In this document: positions 20,163-30,544 of the stretch, piece after piece | Numbering within the stretch: position 1 is the stretch's first letter | Layout of the letters: every line of letters begins with the position of its first letter | NCBI GenBank assembly: GCA_903772945.1 | Contig: CAICTM010000231.1 | Location: 24,290 to 88,289 of the forward strand | DNA length: 64,000 bases | Direction: 5' to 3' | Source of the DNA: Seminavis robusta | Taxonomy: Eukaryota > Bacillariophyta > Bacillariophyceae > Naviculales > Naviculaceae | Notes under the pieces: generated by a model | The model's database searches: none | Seen by the model: only the letters and a program-made list of their open reading frames with translations | Told to the model about the DNA's origin: nothing | Position numbers and translations under genes: made by a program

Positions 20163-21664
20163 TTACTGTTGTGGCAGTCTTTCAAAGTGAATATTCTTCC
20201 ATCCGTCTTTGCCTTGATGAGACCATATACGTTTTTCTTGCACCGTAATGCCCTCCTCCTCCTTATCACTGTTATTCTGAATGACCCGATCATATGTCAC
20301 GGCCACTTTGGTACCTGAAATGAACTGGATTTTTGCATTCGACAGTGGTCCGGCAACACCACCTTCTTGTCGCGTCATGACTTGTTGTGCCGTTTCCTTT
20401 TCGGTCGCAAACCATTCATTGGTACAGAGTGATCGATACAATTCCACATTTTGTGTTTGAATGGCTTGTAAGAGCCGCGATTGTGCCGTCAAGACATCGT
20501 ACGAGATGATTTGATTCATGGCCGTTTGGGTCTCTTTCCACACCGCTTCAATGGATTGATCGCCTCGAATATCAAACACATCCAACGCGGGTCGCTTGTT
20601 CTTGTCGAGCAGTGTCTGTACGCACCGCAGCGTCTCCACCACGGGGACGGTATCCCGTTCAAATGTGGCGAATCGCTTCCGAGCACTTTGTAGATTGTCA
20701 TCGGATCGTCCCGAACCTTCGGCGGCTCGTTGCAGAATGCGTCGTTCCAGTTCGTCCAATGGACACTGGTAGTTGAGTACGCCCCAGACGGTGGCTACTT
20801 TTTCGTTGGTCATGCACCGGATCCATCCATCCAAATTGTCGTAATTGCGGGGGAATCCATCCACGAGAAAAATGAGATCCTCACCAAATTGATTGGCGGC
20901 GGCCGCCATGGCATTCTGTAAGAGCGTGAGGGATATTTCGACGGGAACAATATTTCCCGAAACGAGACAATTTTCAATCAATTCCCTGTGGGGAGATTCT
21001 TCCTTTTTGGTTTCAGCTCGAAGCAAGTCCCCGGCGGATAAATGGACACATGGATAGTTGGCTTTGATCAGGTCCGATTGAGTGCCTTTTCCTGAATTAT
21101 ATTACCGTATTATTGACAAATAAATATAAGTGTGAGATGATATCGATATCATAGATTGCTGTTACTGCTGCTGCTGATTTTTGTATGGTACGTACCTGCC
21201 CCTGGCCCACCCAGTACAAACAATACTCTGAATTCGTTGCAGTCCGTGGTATCCAAATAGGGAAGGGAAGCGTCGTCATTGAACAATGCAGATTGAACCG
21301 AAGATCCCACAATGGACATACTGGCTAGTGTGTGATCTGGTTGCTCTTCATCTTCATTGCTGTCATTGCTGTCACTACTGGCATCGGAACTGGTGGTCGA
21401 TGATTCGGCAGTTTGTGAAAGAGTGGCCGCCAAACTGGTACTGGTAGTAGCACTCGATAAAAATGCCGGCTGTGAGATACCACCTCCTCGCACTTGCAGC
21501 AGACTGACTGGATTGGTAGACTTTGCTGCAATGACAATCCTTCCACCACCAATGGCTCTGGAGGAAATTGTCCCCACCACAAAGGCAGCCGTGCGTTGTA
21601 GGAATATTCCGCCAGGCATCATGGTCATGACAGCCAGGAACCAAAGGGAATGGTAGAATTTCAT
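20163..21664 (-). CDS. UMP/CMP-kinase-like nucleoside monophosphate kinase fused to a CaMKII-association/SnoaL-type domain, probable plastid protein
   Basis: Exons (minus) 21664..21196 and 21091..20163; a 104-bp intron splits the P-loop and splicing restores GGPGAGKGTQ. 465 aa. Residues 1-40 look like a bipartite plastid signal: hydrophobic SLWFLAVMTMMPGG, then RTAAFVVG resembling the A-F cleavage motif. A Ser/Asp/Glu-rich spacer follows. The kinase core shows LSAGDLLRAE, DGFPRNYDNLDGW and GSGRSDDN (lid). The last ~125 residues are an NTF2-fold domain (LLQAIQTQNVELYRSLC ... EKRIWSHQGKDGWKNIHF) like the CaMKII association domain. It should phosphorylate UMP/CMP with ATP, and the extra domain may oligomerise it (inference). 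Such fusions appear in algae. Confidence 0.83.
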
Positions 21665-22085
21665 AGATGAAGTAGATAGAAGATAAAGTACGGTAGTTTA
21701 GTAGATTGGAGTAGGTTGGATTGGATTCAAACAAAGCCAAGGACAATCAATACTCAATAGTACTATTAATACAACTCTACCGTGTCGAACAGTGTTGTTT
21801 TGTTCTTCCAAAGAGCTTTTGCTTCAAGCCTTCAAGACCATCAAGACGATGAAATTGGCGTTGTTGGTTGGACACTTCCACACTTCAACCTCATCGATCT
21901 TCTCATCGCTGACGTCAGTGATGTGACAAAACAGCTTTGGGACTCAAATCTTCGCGCTGGATCTTTTGGGTTCCAAACCTTCCGAAAGCAACACAACCAC
22001 AAAACCATCCCCACAAACACGCTCTGACCTCCAAAGCGCACAACCCAGGCCGTCCAAAGAGAGATAAACGAAGAGAGAGAAAACC
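21665..22085. promoter_or_regulatory. Bidirectional promoter region with CRE-like site
   Basis: The kinase (minus) and the REX1-B gene (plus) diverge across 421 bp. A perfect TGACGTCA palindrome sits at 21910-21917, followed by a second half-site GTGATGTGAC. TGACGT elements bind bZIP factors and are known in CO2/cAMP-responsive diatom promoters (established for other genes); use here is inference. Confidence 0.4.
21910..21917. promoter_or_regulatory. CRE-like TGACGTCA palindrome
   Basis: Perfect 8-bp bZIP consensus in the middle of the divergent promoter, 169 bp before the plus-strand ATG and 246 bp before the minus-strand ATG. Confidence 0.4.
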
Positions 22086-23003
22086 ATGGACTCGACTACT
22101 CCTACGGCTGATTCTTCTGCCCCCTCAGCAGCACCTGCAGTAGCCCCAGCCCCATCCAAGCAAACGGGAATTGACATTCAACAAGCCCTGGACATTTTGT
22201 CGGACCGTTCACCGCACGATCACTCCGGTTGTCACGCTCATCAGACGGACCAACTCAAGTCCATGGGTCAAACCATTGATCTCAATAATAATTCGACAAG
22301 CGAACAAAACAACAACAACAACAATGAAAATGATGATCCCGACCAAAAGCAACAACAAGAACTGGAGGATTTGGAGCAGCGACGAAAGGAACGAGCCGCT
22401 CAGTTACAAGAAGAATTGAAATCCATGACGGTCAAGGAATTACTACAGACAGTGCTCGAGACTCAACAGCAACGAGTCGCCACGTATCAAGGATACAATC
22501 AGTGAGTTACTCAAATGACACAAAGAAAAGAGCCAAAGAAGACACAACCTCAGAACTATTTGGTTGTGAATTGGAGGATTCTGACCTTTTTTCTTCTTTT
22601 TTTCTTCTACAGAAGCCTCACCCAAGTGCTACAAAGTGCCAATATGACGGCCTACATGAGCAGTTGCGCCCATACCACGGCGGCATTTGCCGTCCTCAGC
22701 GACACGATAAGGGCCGTTCGACAAGCACTTCCTCCAAAATTAGCCAAATTAATCACCAATCTACAACAACACGAACAACAAAAATTGCATCTCACGGCGG
22801 CGTGGCATTTGGAACGCATTCGAGAACGAAATGAAAACATGATACACGACACTAATAGTGGGGACAAGAGAATTGCCAAGTTGCTCAACCAAGGAGTCCA
22901 ATCGTTGCAGCAGCAACTCCAGGAATGTGTGGAAGAAATCAATGAATGTATAGAAGAAATTCGATATGCCATGATGGAAGAAGAAGACAATGAACAAGAA
23001 TAA
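22086..23003 (+). CDS. REX1-B-like DNA repair protein
   Basis: Exons 22086..22501 and 22613..23003 (268 aa); the donor is CA|GTGAGT and the acceptor CTTCTACAG. The N-terminus is Ala/Pro/Ser-rich, then Asn/Gln-rich and predicted coiled coil (~95-125). From ~125 the pattern ELLQTVLETQQQRVATYQGY, SCAHTTAAFAVLSDTIRAV, then NLQQHEQQKLHLTAA matches the REX1-B domain (PF14966), first described from a Chlamydomonas excision-repair mutant and found as a small conserved eukaryotic protein. The acidic C-terminus contains more coiled coil. Assignment rests on motif order and spacing; biochemical role in the family is still unclear. Confidence 0.72.
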
Positions 23004-23266
23004 AGAAAACATTGTAATCTACAACTTGCCCTCTACTAGTAGTACTTGAGCCAAAATGTATGTAGTCCCTCGTGCCTGACAGAACACAGCCACGTTTCGG
23101 CAAGCATGACGCATGTAGCTTAGTGTGCGTTCTACAAAGTAGCTAGTAGCTAGCTAGCTCTATAAACGTAAAGAAGTTGAACAAGCCATCAAAGATTGGC
23201 AGCGCAGTGTTAGCGAAGGGCACTACAAACGAAATATCAAGTTAGGAACAAAAGCCAAGCAGTTAT
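23004..23266. other. Convergent 3' flanks
   Basis: Contains a CTAGTAGCTAGCTAGC tract near 23140. Nothing else seen. Confidence 0.35.
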
Positions 23267-24529
23267 TTATTCTACGTCGCCGCTGCTGTCTGTCTCAACA
23301 AAGGCATCCTCCAATGAAAAATTCCTTTCATTGTCAAATCTCCTTCTGATCAGTTCTTCCAATTTCTGACAAAGCCTGGCTACGGCTACTTCCTCACTTG
23401 GTATGTTGTATATCCTGTCAAGCCTGCCACAAGGAAATTTACACCCAACTCGAATCTTTGACCTGAATTCTTCTCGGAGGGCAGGTTTTATCGTAGAAAT
23501 CATAGCATTCTACAGTAGGATGTGAACACATATCTGACAACAGTTAGAAATCCACTTGCCACTAGAAGGAAGAAACGATTGTGAAATGCAACCTCTGATA
23601 CTTACAAAAAGAATGGATGTGTTGAAAAACCTGACTGCACGATGCTTGATTGGATAAACGTTCCAAGCACCACTTGCGACGGAGCGAATAACATGTCTGT
23701 CAAACACCATGCTGACCTGAAATGAATATCCCTCACATTCTAACAATGATGTGGTCCCAGCTTGAACTGCCTTCAAGTCAGGACACAGCAGCTGTGACAA
23801 ATAGTAGGTTCTCTGCATTACCCCACGGATGGAATCATGGGATTTGAAGAGGTTCATGTTGAATTTTGGAGCATCATATGCAATAATGTAGCCCCCATGC
23901 TGAAGATCCAAATCAACAGAGAGAAGAAACCTATCCTTGACTTGATCTGGAATATGCCTTAATGAGTCCTCCAGAGTATCTAGAACAGCATACCTTTTCT
24001 TGTACTTTTGCAGCTGATAGGCATTTTGCACCGCCCATTCAAGGTCGCCCTGTCCAACAATAGCCAGCTGAGCATACATCATGTCTGACAAATTGTCAAG
24101 ATCTGGGGTGCTTTCAATGGTGTGCTTGATGGTCAAAGCCTGTTGGTGCTCCCCAGGAGTAATTTGCATCCTTCCTGAGTCATATTGACTGGCGAGTTGC
24201 TGTGTTGCACGGTGGAGTGCCTCTGTGGTACTGCTGTCATGATCCATAGAGGATGCAAATTGCTGTGATTGCTGTTGTTGATGCTGGTGTGTGTCAGTAT
24301 CAGTTGTGCTACTCTGACTGTCTGATGGTTCGTCATCATCGCTTGGCTCTCCATCTTTATCAAGCTGCTCTGGAGAAGTGCGGTTCACATTCAGAGCCTG
24401 ATCTGGGATAACAACTAGGGTGCCTATCAAATCCTGTGCATCAGGTTCAGGTTCATACACATCATGCTCAGAGTTGCTCTCGGCATCATGTTCAAAAGGC
24501 GTTCTCTGGTGGTTTTGGCCCTCTGACAT
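23267..24529 (-). CDS. CRAL-TRIO-like lipid-binding domain protein
   Basis: Exons (minus) 24529..23606 and 23509..23267, phase-0 intron of 96 bp (GTAAGT...TGTAG), 388 aa. The first ~140 residues are acidic and Gln/Ser/His-rich, without structure. The rest looks like a diatom CRAL-TRIO-type domain: LEWAVQNAYQLQKYKK, then QRTYYLSQLLCPDLKAVQAG, LLECEGYSF, YPIKHRAVRFFNTSI and, across the splice, MISTIKPALREEFRSKIRVG. This module binds small lipophilic molecules in other proteins. A clear CRAL-TRIO-N helix set was not seen. Ligand unknown. The splice is supported by continuity of the domain over the junction. Confidence 0.65.
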
Positions 24530-25214
24530 TTCTGTTGGGATGGTTTATGAAGGGTCTACTGAACAATTTCAATAGATTTCCAGTGTGCTTCCGCTTGGGC
24601 AGGATGTTGCCAGGTTTGCCCCTTCAAATTTACGTAGATGTACGTCGGGCACCTTGAGTCCGATCCTGTAATAGTGATCACTCTACCATGCTACTGATAG
24701 CTCCGACTTCGTGAAGCCTCTGCTTCTTCACCGGGCAACAGTGATACCGATACCTTCTTTCAAAGTTCGACGAAAGCGGTAGGAATTGTTGGAAGTGTGT
24801 GGTCGCGTTGGCGGTATTGCACAAGGACCATAGGAAGCCAGTATAGTTGTGAAAAAACTCGTACCCTTCAACCTCTACCAAGGGGAGGACCGGGCAAGAG
24901 TAAAGAGCAATCAGCTTTACTCCAGGGGATGATGGTACGGAGAGCTGAGCTGTTAGCTCTAGCTACTGAAAGAAAGGACCGAGTTGAGTCAAAACAAAGC
25001 TGAGACAGGAGGAAAGCAAGGTTTGTTGCCAAAATTTGCGACGTACGAGTTGACTTGTTGAGCCAGATCACGGGCTCGCATTCCCTTTTGGTTGTTTCGT
25101 AAGATTCTCAAAATAGAGACTGTGGTGAAACTATTTGAGGTGAAGAGCGCCAATTGGAGCTCTTCACCACCTCAATGAATTTACAGTAGACTTAGATGTG
25201 CTGTGATTAAAAGC
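24530..25214. other. Intergenic, 685 bp, contains hairpin
   Basis: Between the CRAL-TRIO-like 5' end and the TMEM43-like 3' end. No gene seen; the hairpin at 25135-25175 is listed separately. Confidence 0.35.
25135..25175. other. Inverted repeat / hairpin near 3' end of TMEM43-like gene
   Basis: TTGAGGTGAAGAGC is followed after 10 bp by its reverse complement GCTCTTCACCTCAA carrying a 3-bp insertion (CAC). It lies ~40 bp beyond the stop of the minus-strand gene, so it would be in its 3' UTR. Confidence 0.6.
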
Positions 25215-26795
25215 TTACTCCTTCTCGAGCTCGTCCCCGGGCGCGTATTCCGCTGCCACTTCAATGTCACCCTCCTCTTCGTCCTCTCCTTTCCCTCCTT
25301 CAGTCGTTTTACCTGCTTGCTTTTTCTGGTGATTGGCATATGCCGCATATCCTCCAAGACTACAGAGTCCACAGGACGCGATCAAAAGAGGAATGGCCAC
25401 CTGGGGACGGTAGGCAATCCACGCAATGGCCACCACCACGGACCAGCAGCAACATCCCAAGAGGCAATCCACCACCCACAAGGCATATCCAATCAAATCT
25501 CCCAGCAAGGGACCGACACAAGGAATGATATCTGGAATTTCCGTCAAGGGAGCTGTGATCATGACAAGTCCAACGATGCAGAGTAGCAGAGTGAGGAATC
25601 GCAGTGTCCATGTCAGACCGACGTTTTCGGCTTCCTTTTGGTCGAGCAATTGTACCGCTGTAAAATTTCCATCAGTTACTTCAAATAGGCCATAATCATT
25701 GTCATAGGATGATCCCCACATGATAAAGGTGTTGCCTCTTTGTAGCGCAAAAATAGAAACCGTGTCGGCCGTGCGAATCGTATAAGATCTCGTCAAGTAG
25801 TCGGTTGTTTGACCATTGCTATCTTGCTTTTGCCACACCATTTTGCTTCCCTGTAGAGACGCGCCACCGGGAGAGCAGACCAGAGAAGTGCCACTCGTCG
25901 TCGAAACAGGAGCAGTAGTGGTGGTGGATGATTGCAATTCACGCCGAGTGCCCGTTGAGTTTGTGGTTGACGGAGCTGCGGTTGTGGCCGGAGCCGCAGT
26001 TGTGGCTGGGGTAGTTGTAGTTGCTGGAGCTGTAGTTGTTGTTGTTGTTGTGGTGCCGCCGGCATTGGAACTGGAGCAAGCAGGAGTAAGCACCTTGGAA
26101 TCCCCCAATCGACCTGTTTTGCTGTCGGGCACGATGTAGTCCCCGGCCTTGACATTGGTCGCCGTTTGGATATTCTTATTTCCCAAACCGTATCCCGACA
26201 AGGACCACCAAGATTCTCGCTGTGGATCCCAATTGAGACAGACATTGTTGTTGTTTTGGGTTTGGCAAGAGGCGCCGCCTTTGTGAAAATTGCTGACAAC
26301 TGAGGGCGCGCTGAAGCCCCAAGTTCGATTGTACGTGTGCGTCTTGACGGTGGTGCTTCCTCCGCCTACCTTGTCGTCCGTGGTCTTGGACTTGACAACT
26401 TCTTTCCACTGGAACACTTCCATATACGAGTCCAATGACAATCCAGTACGCTCTGCTTCGGGAATTCCTTGCAAAACAGGATCATTTTGACCCAAAACTT
26501 GAAAGTTGGAAAGAGGGCAGGTGACATGGACCAATTGACCCTCTAATTCGGTCTTGATGGGACTGCAGGAAGCTTCCTTGAAGATCTCTTTGGCTTCGTT
26601 GATGCTCTTCATATTGGCCACATTGCGATACTCATTCCAACCGGCCACACCCAAAGATCCAAAAAACAAGAGAAATCCAATGAACATGCCGCAACACGCA
26701 TTCGACAGTTTCTCGCCATAGCTCGTGTGCTCAATCTCTTGATTCTCGGCCAATTCAGGGTCGCCAAAACCAAACATTCGTCCGACGTCTTCCAT
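25215..26795 (-). CDS. TMEM43 (LUMA) family membrane protein, copy 2
   Basis: 526 aa, single exon. Layout matches the family well: a cytosolic start, membrane segment (CGMFIGFLLFFGSLGVAGWNE, ~33-53), a lumenal domain with the motifs GQLVHVTCPL and SYMEVFQWKEVVKS, and a C-terminal block of four membrane segments (~395-500) including LTEIPDIIPCVGPLLGD and AIAWIAYRPQ, which are close to TMEM43 consensus. A Thr/Pro/Ala-rich insert (~250-300, TTTTTTAPATTTTPATT) sits in the lumenal domain and may be glycosylated. The C-terminus is acidic. Likely in the ER or nuclear envelope. Clearer family match than copy 1. Confidence 0.83.
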   Translation of the reverse strand: MEDVGRMFGFGDPELAENQEIEHTSYGEKLSNACCGMFIGFLLFFGSLGVAGWNEYRNVANMKSINEAKEIFKEASCSPIKTELEGQLVHVTCPLSNFQVLGQNDPVLQGIPEAERTGLSLDSYMEVFQWKEVVKSKTTDDKVGGGSTTVKTHTYNRTWGFSAPSVVSNFHKGGASCQTQNNNNVCLNWDPQRESWWSLSGYGLGNKNIQTATNVKAGDYIVPDSKTGRLGDSKVLTPACSSSNAGGTTTTTTTTAPATTTTPATTAAPATTAAPSTTNSTGTRRELQSSTTTTAPVSTTSGTSLVCSPGGASLQGSKMVWQKQDSNGQTTDYLTRSYTIRTADTVSIFALQRGNTFIMWGSSYDNDYGLFEVTDGNFTAVQLLDQKEAENVGLTWTLRFLTLLLCIVGLVMITAPLTEIPDIIPCVGPLLGDLIGYALWVVDCLLGCCCWSVVVAIAWIAYRPQVAIPLLIASCGLCSLGGYAAYANHQKKQAGKTTEGGKGEDEEEGDIEVAAEYAPGDELEKE

Positions 26796-27109
26796 GGTAG
26801 TTTGTTGTTGTTTGTTGTAGTTTGCTGTTGCTTTGATTCGATTTATGTTCTTTTATGGCAACAGCAGTGTTGCTTGGTCCTCGTCGTTGTTGGTTTTGTG
26901 GTTGCTGTGATGACTTCCGTTTGACGAAATTTCTCTTTGGCATTTGGCAGCTCGCTCGGAGCACAAAAAGCCTCGCTGAGGCACGAATCAGCGGGGACTG
27001 GACACTCAAGATTCAGTACTGAAAAAGATACTGAAAAGATATCAGACAAAAAGGTGGGCAGATGCAGGAATTGAATGGTTATTCGCGTTTTCCAACACGC
27101 CTCACTCCT
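26796..27109. other. 5' flank of TMEM43-like gene
   Basis: TTG/GTT-rich (on plus) leader just upstream of the start and a short gap to the repeat element. No gene seen. Confidence 0.35.
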
Positions 27110-27591
27110 TTAATAATTAAACTCATAGTTAAGCTAAATGGGTTTTAATATGACCCAGACACAAAGCAGTACGATAGATGTAAGCTATGAGTACCAACAT
27201 CAAAAATCTTAATCTAATACTTTAGAATACTACATGTATGTGGGGAGTGATGGCAGCTAGTACCTACAGTACTATCTTTCATATCACCATCTGCATCCAA
27301 GTCTCCAGATCCCCGTCTTTGGGTGCCTCCTTTACCACAACTTCTTTTGTTTCATCAATTTTGGCTTTGCACCTTTGCTTTCTTGGGCTTTGGTGGTGGC
27401 TCCTCACTGTCTGAAGGCATGGTTAGACTAGTATTATGGTATGTGACAATATCTGCTAGTGGCTATAAGAAATGAAAGATACTGAGATTGGACTGCTTGT
27501 AAGATAATGATTCAGGTTGGCTGTTGGTGCATCGAATCCTTTCAGATATCCCCAGTACTGGACTCAGAATAAACTGATCTTATCGATGAGG
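27110..27591 (-). mobile_element. Dispersed ~490-bp repeat family, copy 2
   Basis: Reverse-orientation copy of the repeat at 11036 and 43068. Read on minus it starts CCTCATCGATAAGAT and ends near ATGAG...GTGAGG, with a small internal frame MPSDSEEPPPKPKKAKVQ that stops, and in another frame KIDETKEVVVKEAPKDGD. Its internal frame is disrupted at the same site as in copy 1. Confidence 0.6.
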
Positions 27592-28183
27592 TAGACGCTT
27601 ACAATACCGGTCGCCAATGTGGTAGGGACGACGAGCCGAGGTTATCTCCGGAAGAGAAGACTGAAGACTGCATGAAGGATCAATGATCGCCAAAGGTTCC
27701 GTACCACGTTAGGACTGTTCCGTGTCGTAACGGCAGACTCAAAAAGTGCCGTACAAGCAAGGGCCATGCTGCGATTGCCGCAGCTAGCTAGCTAGCGTTG
27801 CCCTGCCTGGTGTGTTTGCACCATTTCGCGTGGAGCTTCGAGTGCCACCAATAACTTTTAGACTACCGGTCTCTAGTCTAGCTAGGTCTACTTGTCATGT
27901 TGATGCGGGTTGTCCGCCTTGTGCCGTCCTTGTTGCTACCGCTTCCAGTGCGTACGGATGTGACCAACAGTGAGTACCATATTTTAAAATATCCTTCACC
28001 CTCGTGAGACACGAACGGGAATGATCTTTCTGCGATCAGAGCGATTGTGCTTCCAAAGTTGTTGTCGACAAACAACAACAAAAGGGCCAGACAACTCTTC
28101 ACAATGGCGGATAGTAGGCTCTGGATTTGAGCCGTACCACCAGGTAGTAGATAGATTGTAGAAGAGGAGTAGAAAGCTTCATC
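27592..28183. other. Intergenic 5' flank of SUN-domain gene
   Basis: No gene seen. Contains CTAGCTAGCTAGC near 27782. Confidence 0.35.
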
Positions 28184-30123
28184 ATGTCTTATTCACAGCT
28201 ACGGCGACCGCTAGCAATATCGCTCAAAATCCTGTTGGTGGTCTGGAGCAGCAGTTTTCTCGTCTCACTGGCCAATGCAGCCGACAAGAATAATAATAAT
28301 TTGACTGGCTTGGAAATGTTGGATCCAGAGAGCCTCAAGGCACGCCAAGACGAAGTCAAGTTGGACCGCAAACTCAAAAAGGCATTTGACATGGCCAAAC
28401 GGACTCTGGACGACTACAATGACGCCAAATCCAAACTGTCCACACTCTCCCACCAAATAGTGCAAGACGAGGATGGACTCGGCAACAAACTGCAAGAGAT
28501 TGAGGACCTGAAAGAAGCCGTAGCGGTCACGACGGAACGCATTGACAAGCACATACGAGATCTCAATGCTGACCAGATTTTAGAATTAAAGAAAGAAATG
28601 GAAGAGTTGCGAAAACGAGAGTTGCAACGACGAGAAAAGTTAAAAGAAAAAGAGGAACGAGAAGCGACACGACGAGAAAAGCAGCAACAAAAGCTACAAG
28701 CCAAAAGAGAAAAGGCCATCAAAAAGAGAGAAAAGGAGAAGAAGAAAAAGAAGATGATGAAAACGAAAAAGCAAATGAAAAAGAAAAAGAAACAAAAGAC
28801 GATTGTACCAGAAGGTGCCATTACCAAGGCCCAACTCCGAAATCTTGTGGACGTCAAAGCGATTGTCAAGGAAAGCGACGAAAAGCTCGAAGATTGGTGT
28901 GCCAAGCTCGTTGAAGAGGAAGTGGCAGCATTGCAAGAAGAATTGGAAGAAGTCGTCATTGAAGCAACAACTGCCCTTGGCGAACTGGGCAATGAAATAA
29001 GAAAGGCTGTCGAGGAACCAGCAGTCGTAGAGGACGATGATGACGAAGAAGCACCAGAGGTGGAATGTTCGGGTGCCACTTTGGTCGATGCCGTCCATCT
29101 AGTGCAAGAATCTTTGGTCAAATATTCTCACGACGCTGTGGGAATGGTAGATCACCTCGCCCAAGCATCTGTGGTACACTTTCTCACCAGTGACAACTAT
29201 GTACCTGCTGCCAAACAGAATAGTCCCATTGATGCCCAGTGGTGGTTCCAATATTTACCCGATGACTGGGAAAGGGGGCTAGATGCAATAATGCCGGTTG
29301 GATGGAGACAATGGAACGTGGCCATTCCCGATTATGTCTACCATACCTTTGTAAGTAATGTCGGATTGCTTGTGATGGCAGGCGAAAGGATGGTTGCTCG
29401 ACTGACTGACCGATCTCACTTGCTCGATGGTCAATTCTTATCATTCATCAGGGTTTCCATAAAATGGCAGCCACGGCACCACCGGAAGCTATTCTGACAC
29501 CTCACATCTATCCCGGCTCTTGTTGGCCAATGGCAGGCTCATCGGGACAGGTAACACTGCGGCTTCAGAATCCTGTCAAGGTGAGAGCTGTGACTATGGA
29601 TCATGCCCCGGAACTCTTATTTGAAGACCCCTTTGAACGCAAGAGTGCTCCAAAGACTGTTCGAGTGTTTGGTTACCCGTCGTGCTGGGTGAAGCAAGCC
29701 GGACAGAGTGATTACATCAAAGACGACTACTTGGACGAAGGCGATGATTCCGACGAAGACGACGCTGACTATGTTCGTGGTTTGTGTCCAGATGGACTGA
29801 ACTTTGACATTCAGAAACCGATTGTTCTGCACGATTTTGAATACAACATTTCGGGGCCTAGCATCCAGACGTTTCAGATTCCATTACCCGAGGAGGAGAT
29901 TGAGGAAGATGAGGGCAGTGACGGCGGCACTTGCTCGCAAGACACTGGGACTTGTGGGGGAGGCATGGAAGGCAATGATGCCTTGTTTGCGTCTCCGGAT
30001 CGCTCCGGTTCTATCAATGAAGGTGTCAAAGCAATCCGGCTACAGGTGACGGATAACTGGGGGAACGCTGACTACACTTGCATTTACCGATTCCGCATCC
30101 ACGGGGACACCATTGAAGACTGA
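28184..30123 (+). CDS. SUN-domain (Sad1/UNC-84) protein with long coiled coil
   Basis: Exons 28184..29350 and 29452..30123, phase-0 intron (TTT|GTAAGT, ATCAG|GGT), 612 aa. An N-terminal hydrophobic segment (ISLKILLVVWSSSFLVSLANA, cut here to its core ILLVVWSSSFLVSL) acts as signal or anchor. Residues ~55-330 are highly charged coiled coil with a KKKKK-rich stretch. The C-terminal SUN domain starts at ~395: PPEAILTPHIYPGSCWPM, QVTLRLQNPVKVRAVTMDH, KTVRVFGYP, IRLQVTDNWGNADYTCIYRF. It carries two acidic insertions. SUN proteins bridge the nuclear envelope with KASH partners, or act in the ER in the Slp1/SUCO class; the signal-peptide layout leaves both open. Confidence 0.87.
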
Positions 30124-30544
30124 GTGCACTGATTTCCTTCTTCCATACCTACCGTAGGTAAACGTCAGCAACCTGTCAACCCACGAGGAATGAGCATTTC
30201 CGAGGTCACATGGTTTGCGATGGAAGTTGTCTCAATCAGCGTCACTCAGCGTCACTGTTCTCGGCAGTAGACCCAAGCCGTCTCGTCCTTCTAGCCGTAG
30301 CTAGAAAATAGTACTGCCTTGCCGATCTAAATAACACGGACTTCAAAGAAAAGCTTCTTGCACCGTGCGGCTTATTAAAATCCCCCTTGCCCATCAGAAG
30401 ACTAGCCGAGAGTCGTTGTTTCTACAGCATGATTGATGTGCACTGGGATGCGGCCTTGCATGCCTTACTGTAAAGACTCTGGTGTTACACTATTACAGGT
30501 CCATGAGGCATGAGGCACCCGGAGGATATAGGATACCCCACTAG
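30124..30544. other. Convergent 3' flanks, no gene seen
   Basis: Between the SUN gene and the ABC transporter 3' end. CAGCGTCACT occurs twice in tandem near 30238. No gene seen. Confidence 0.35.
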
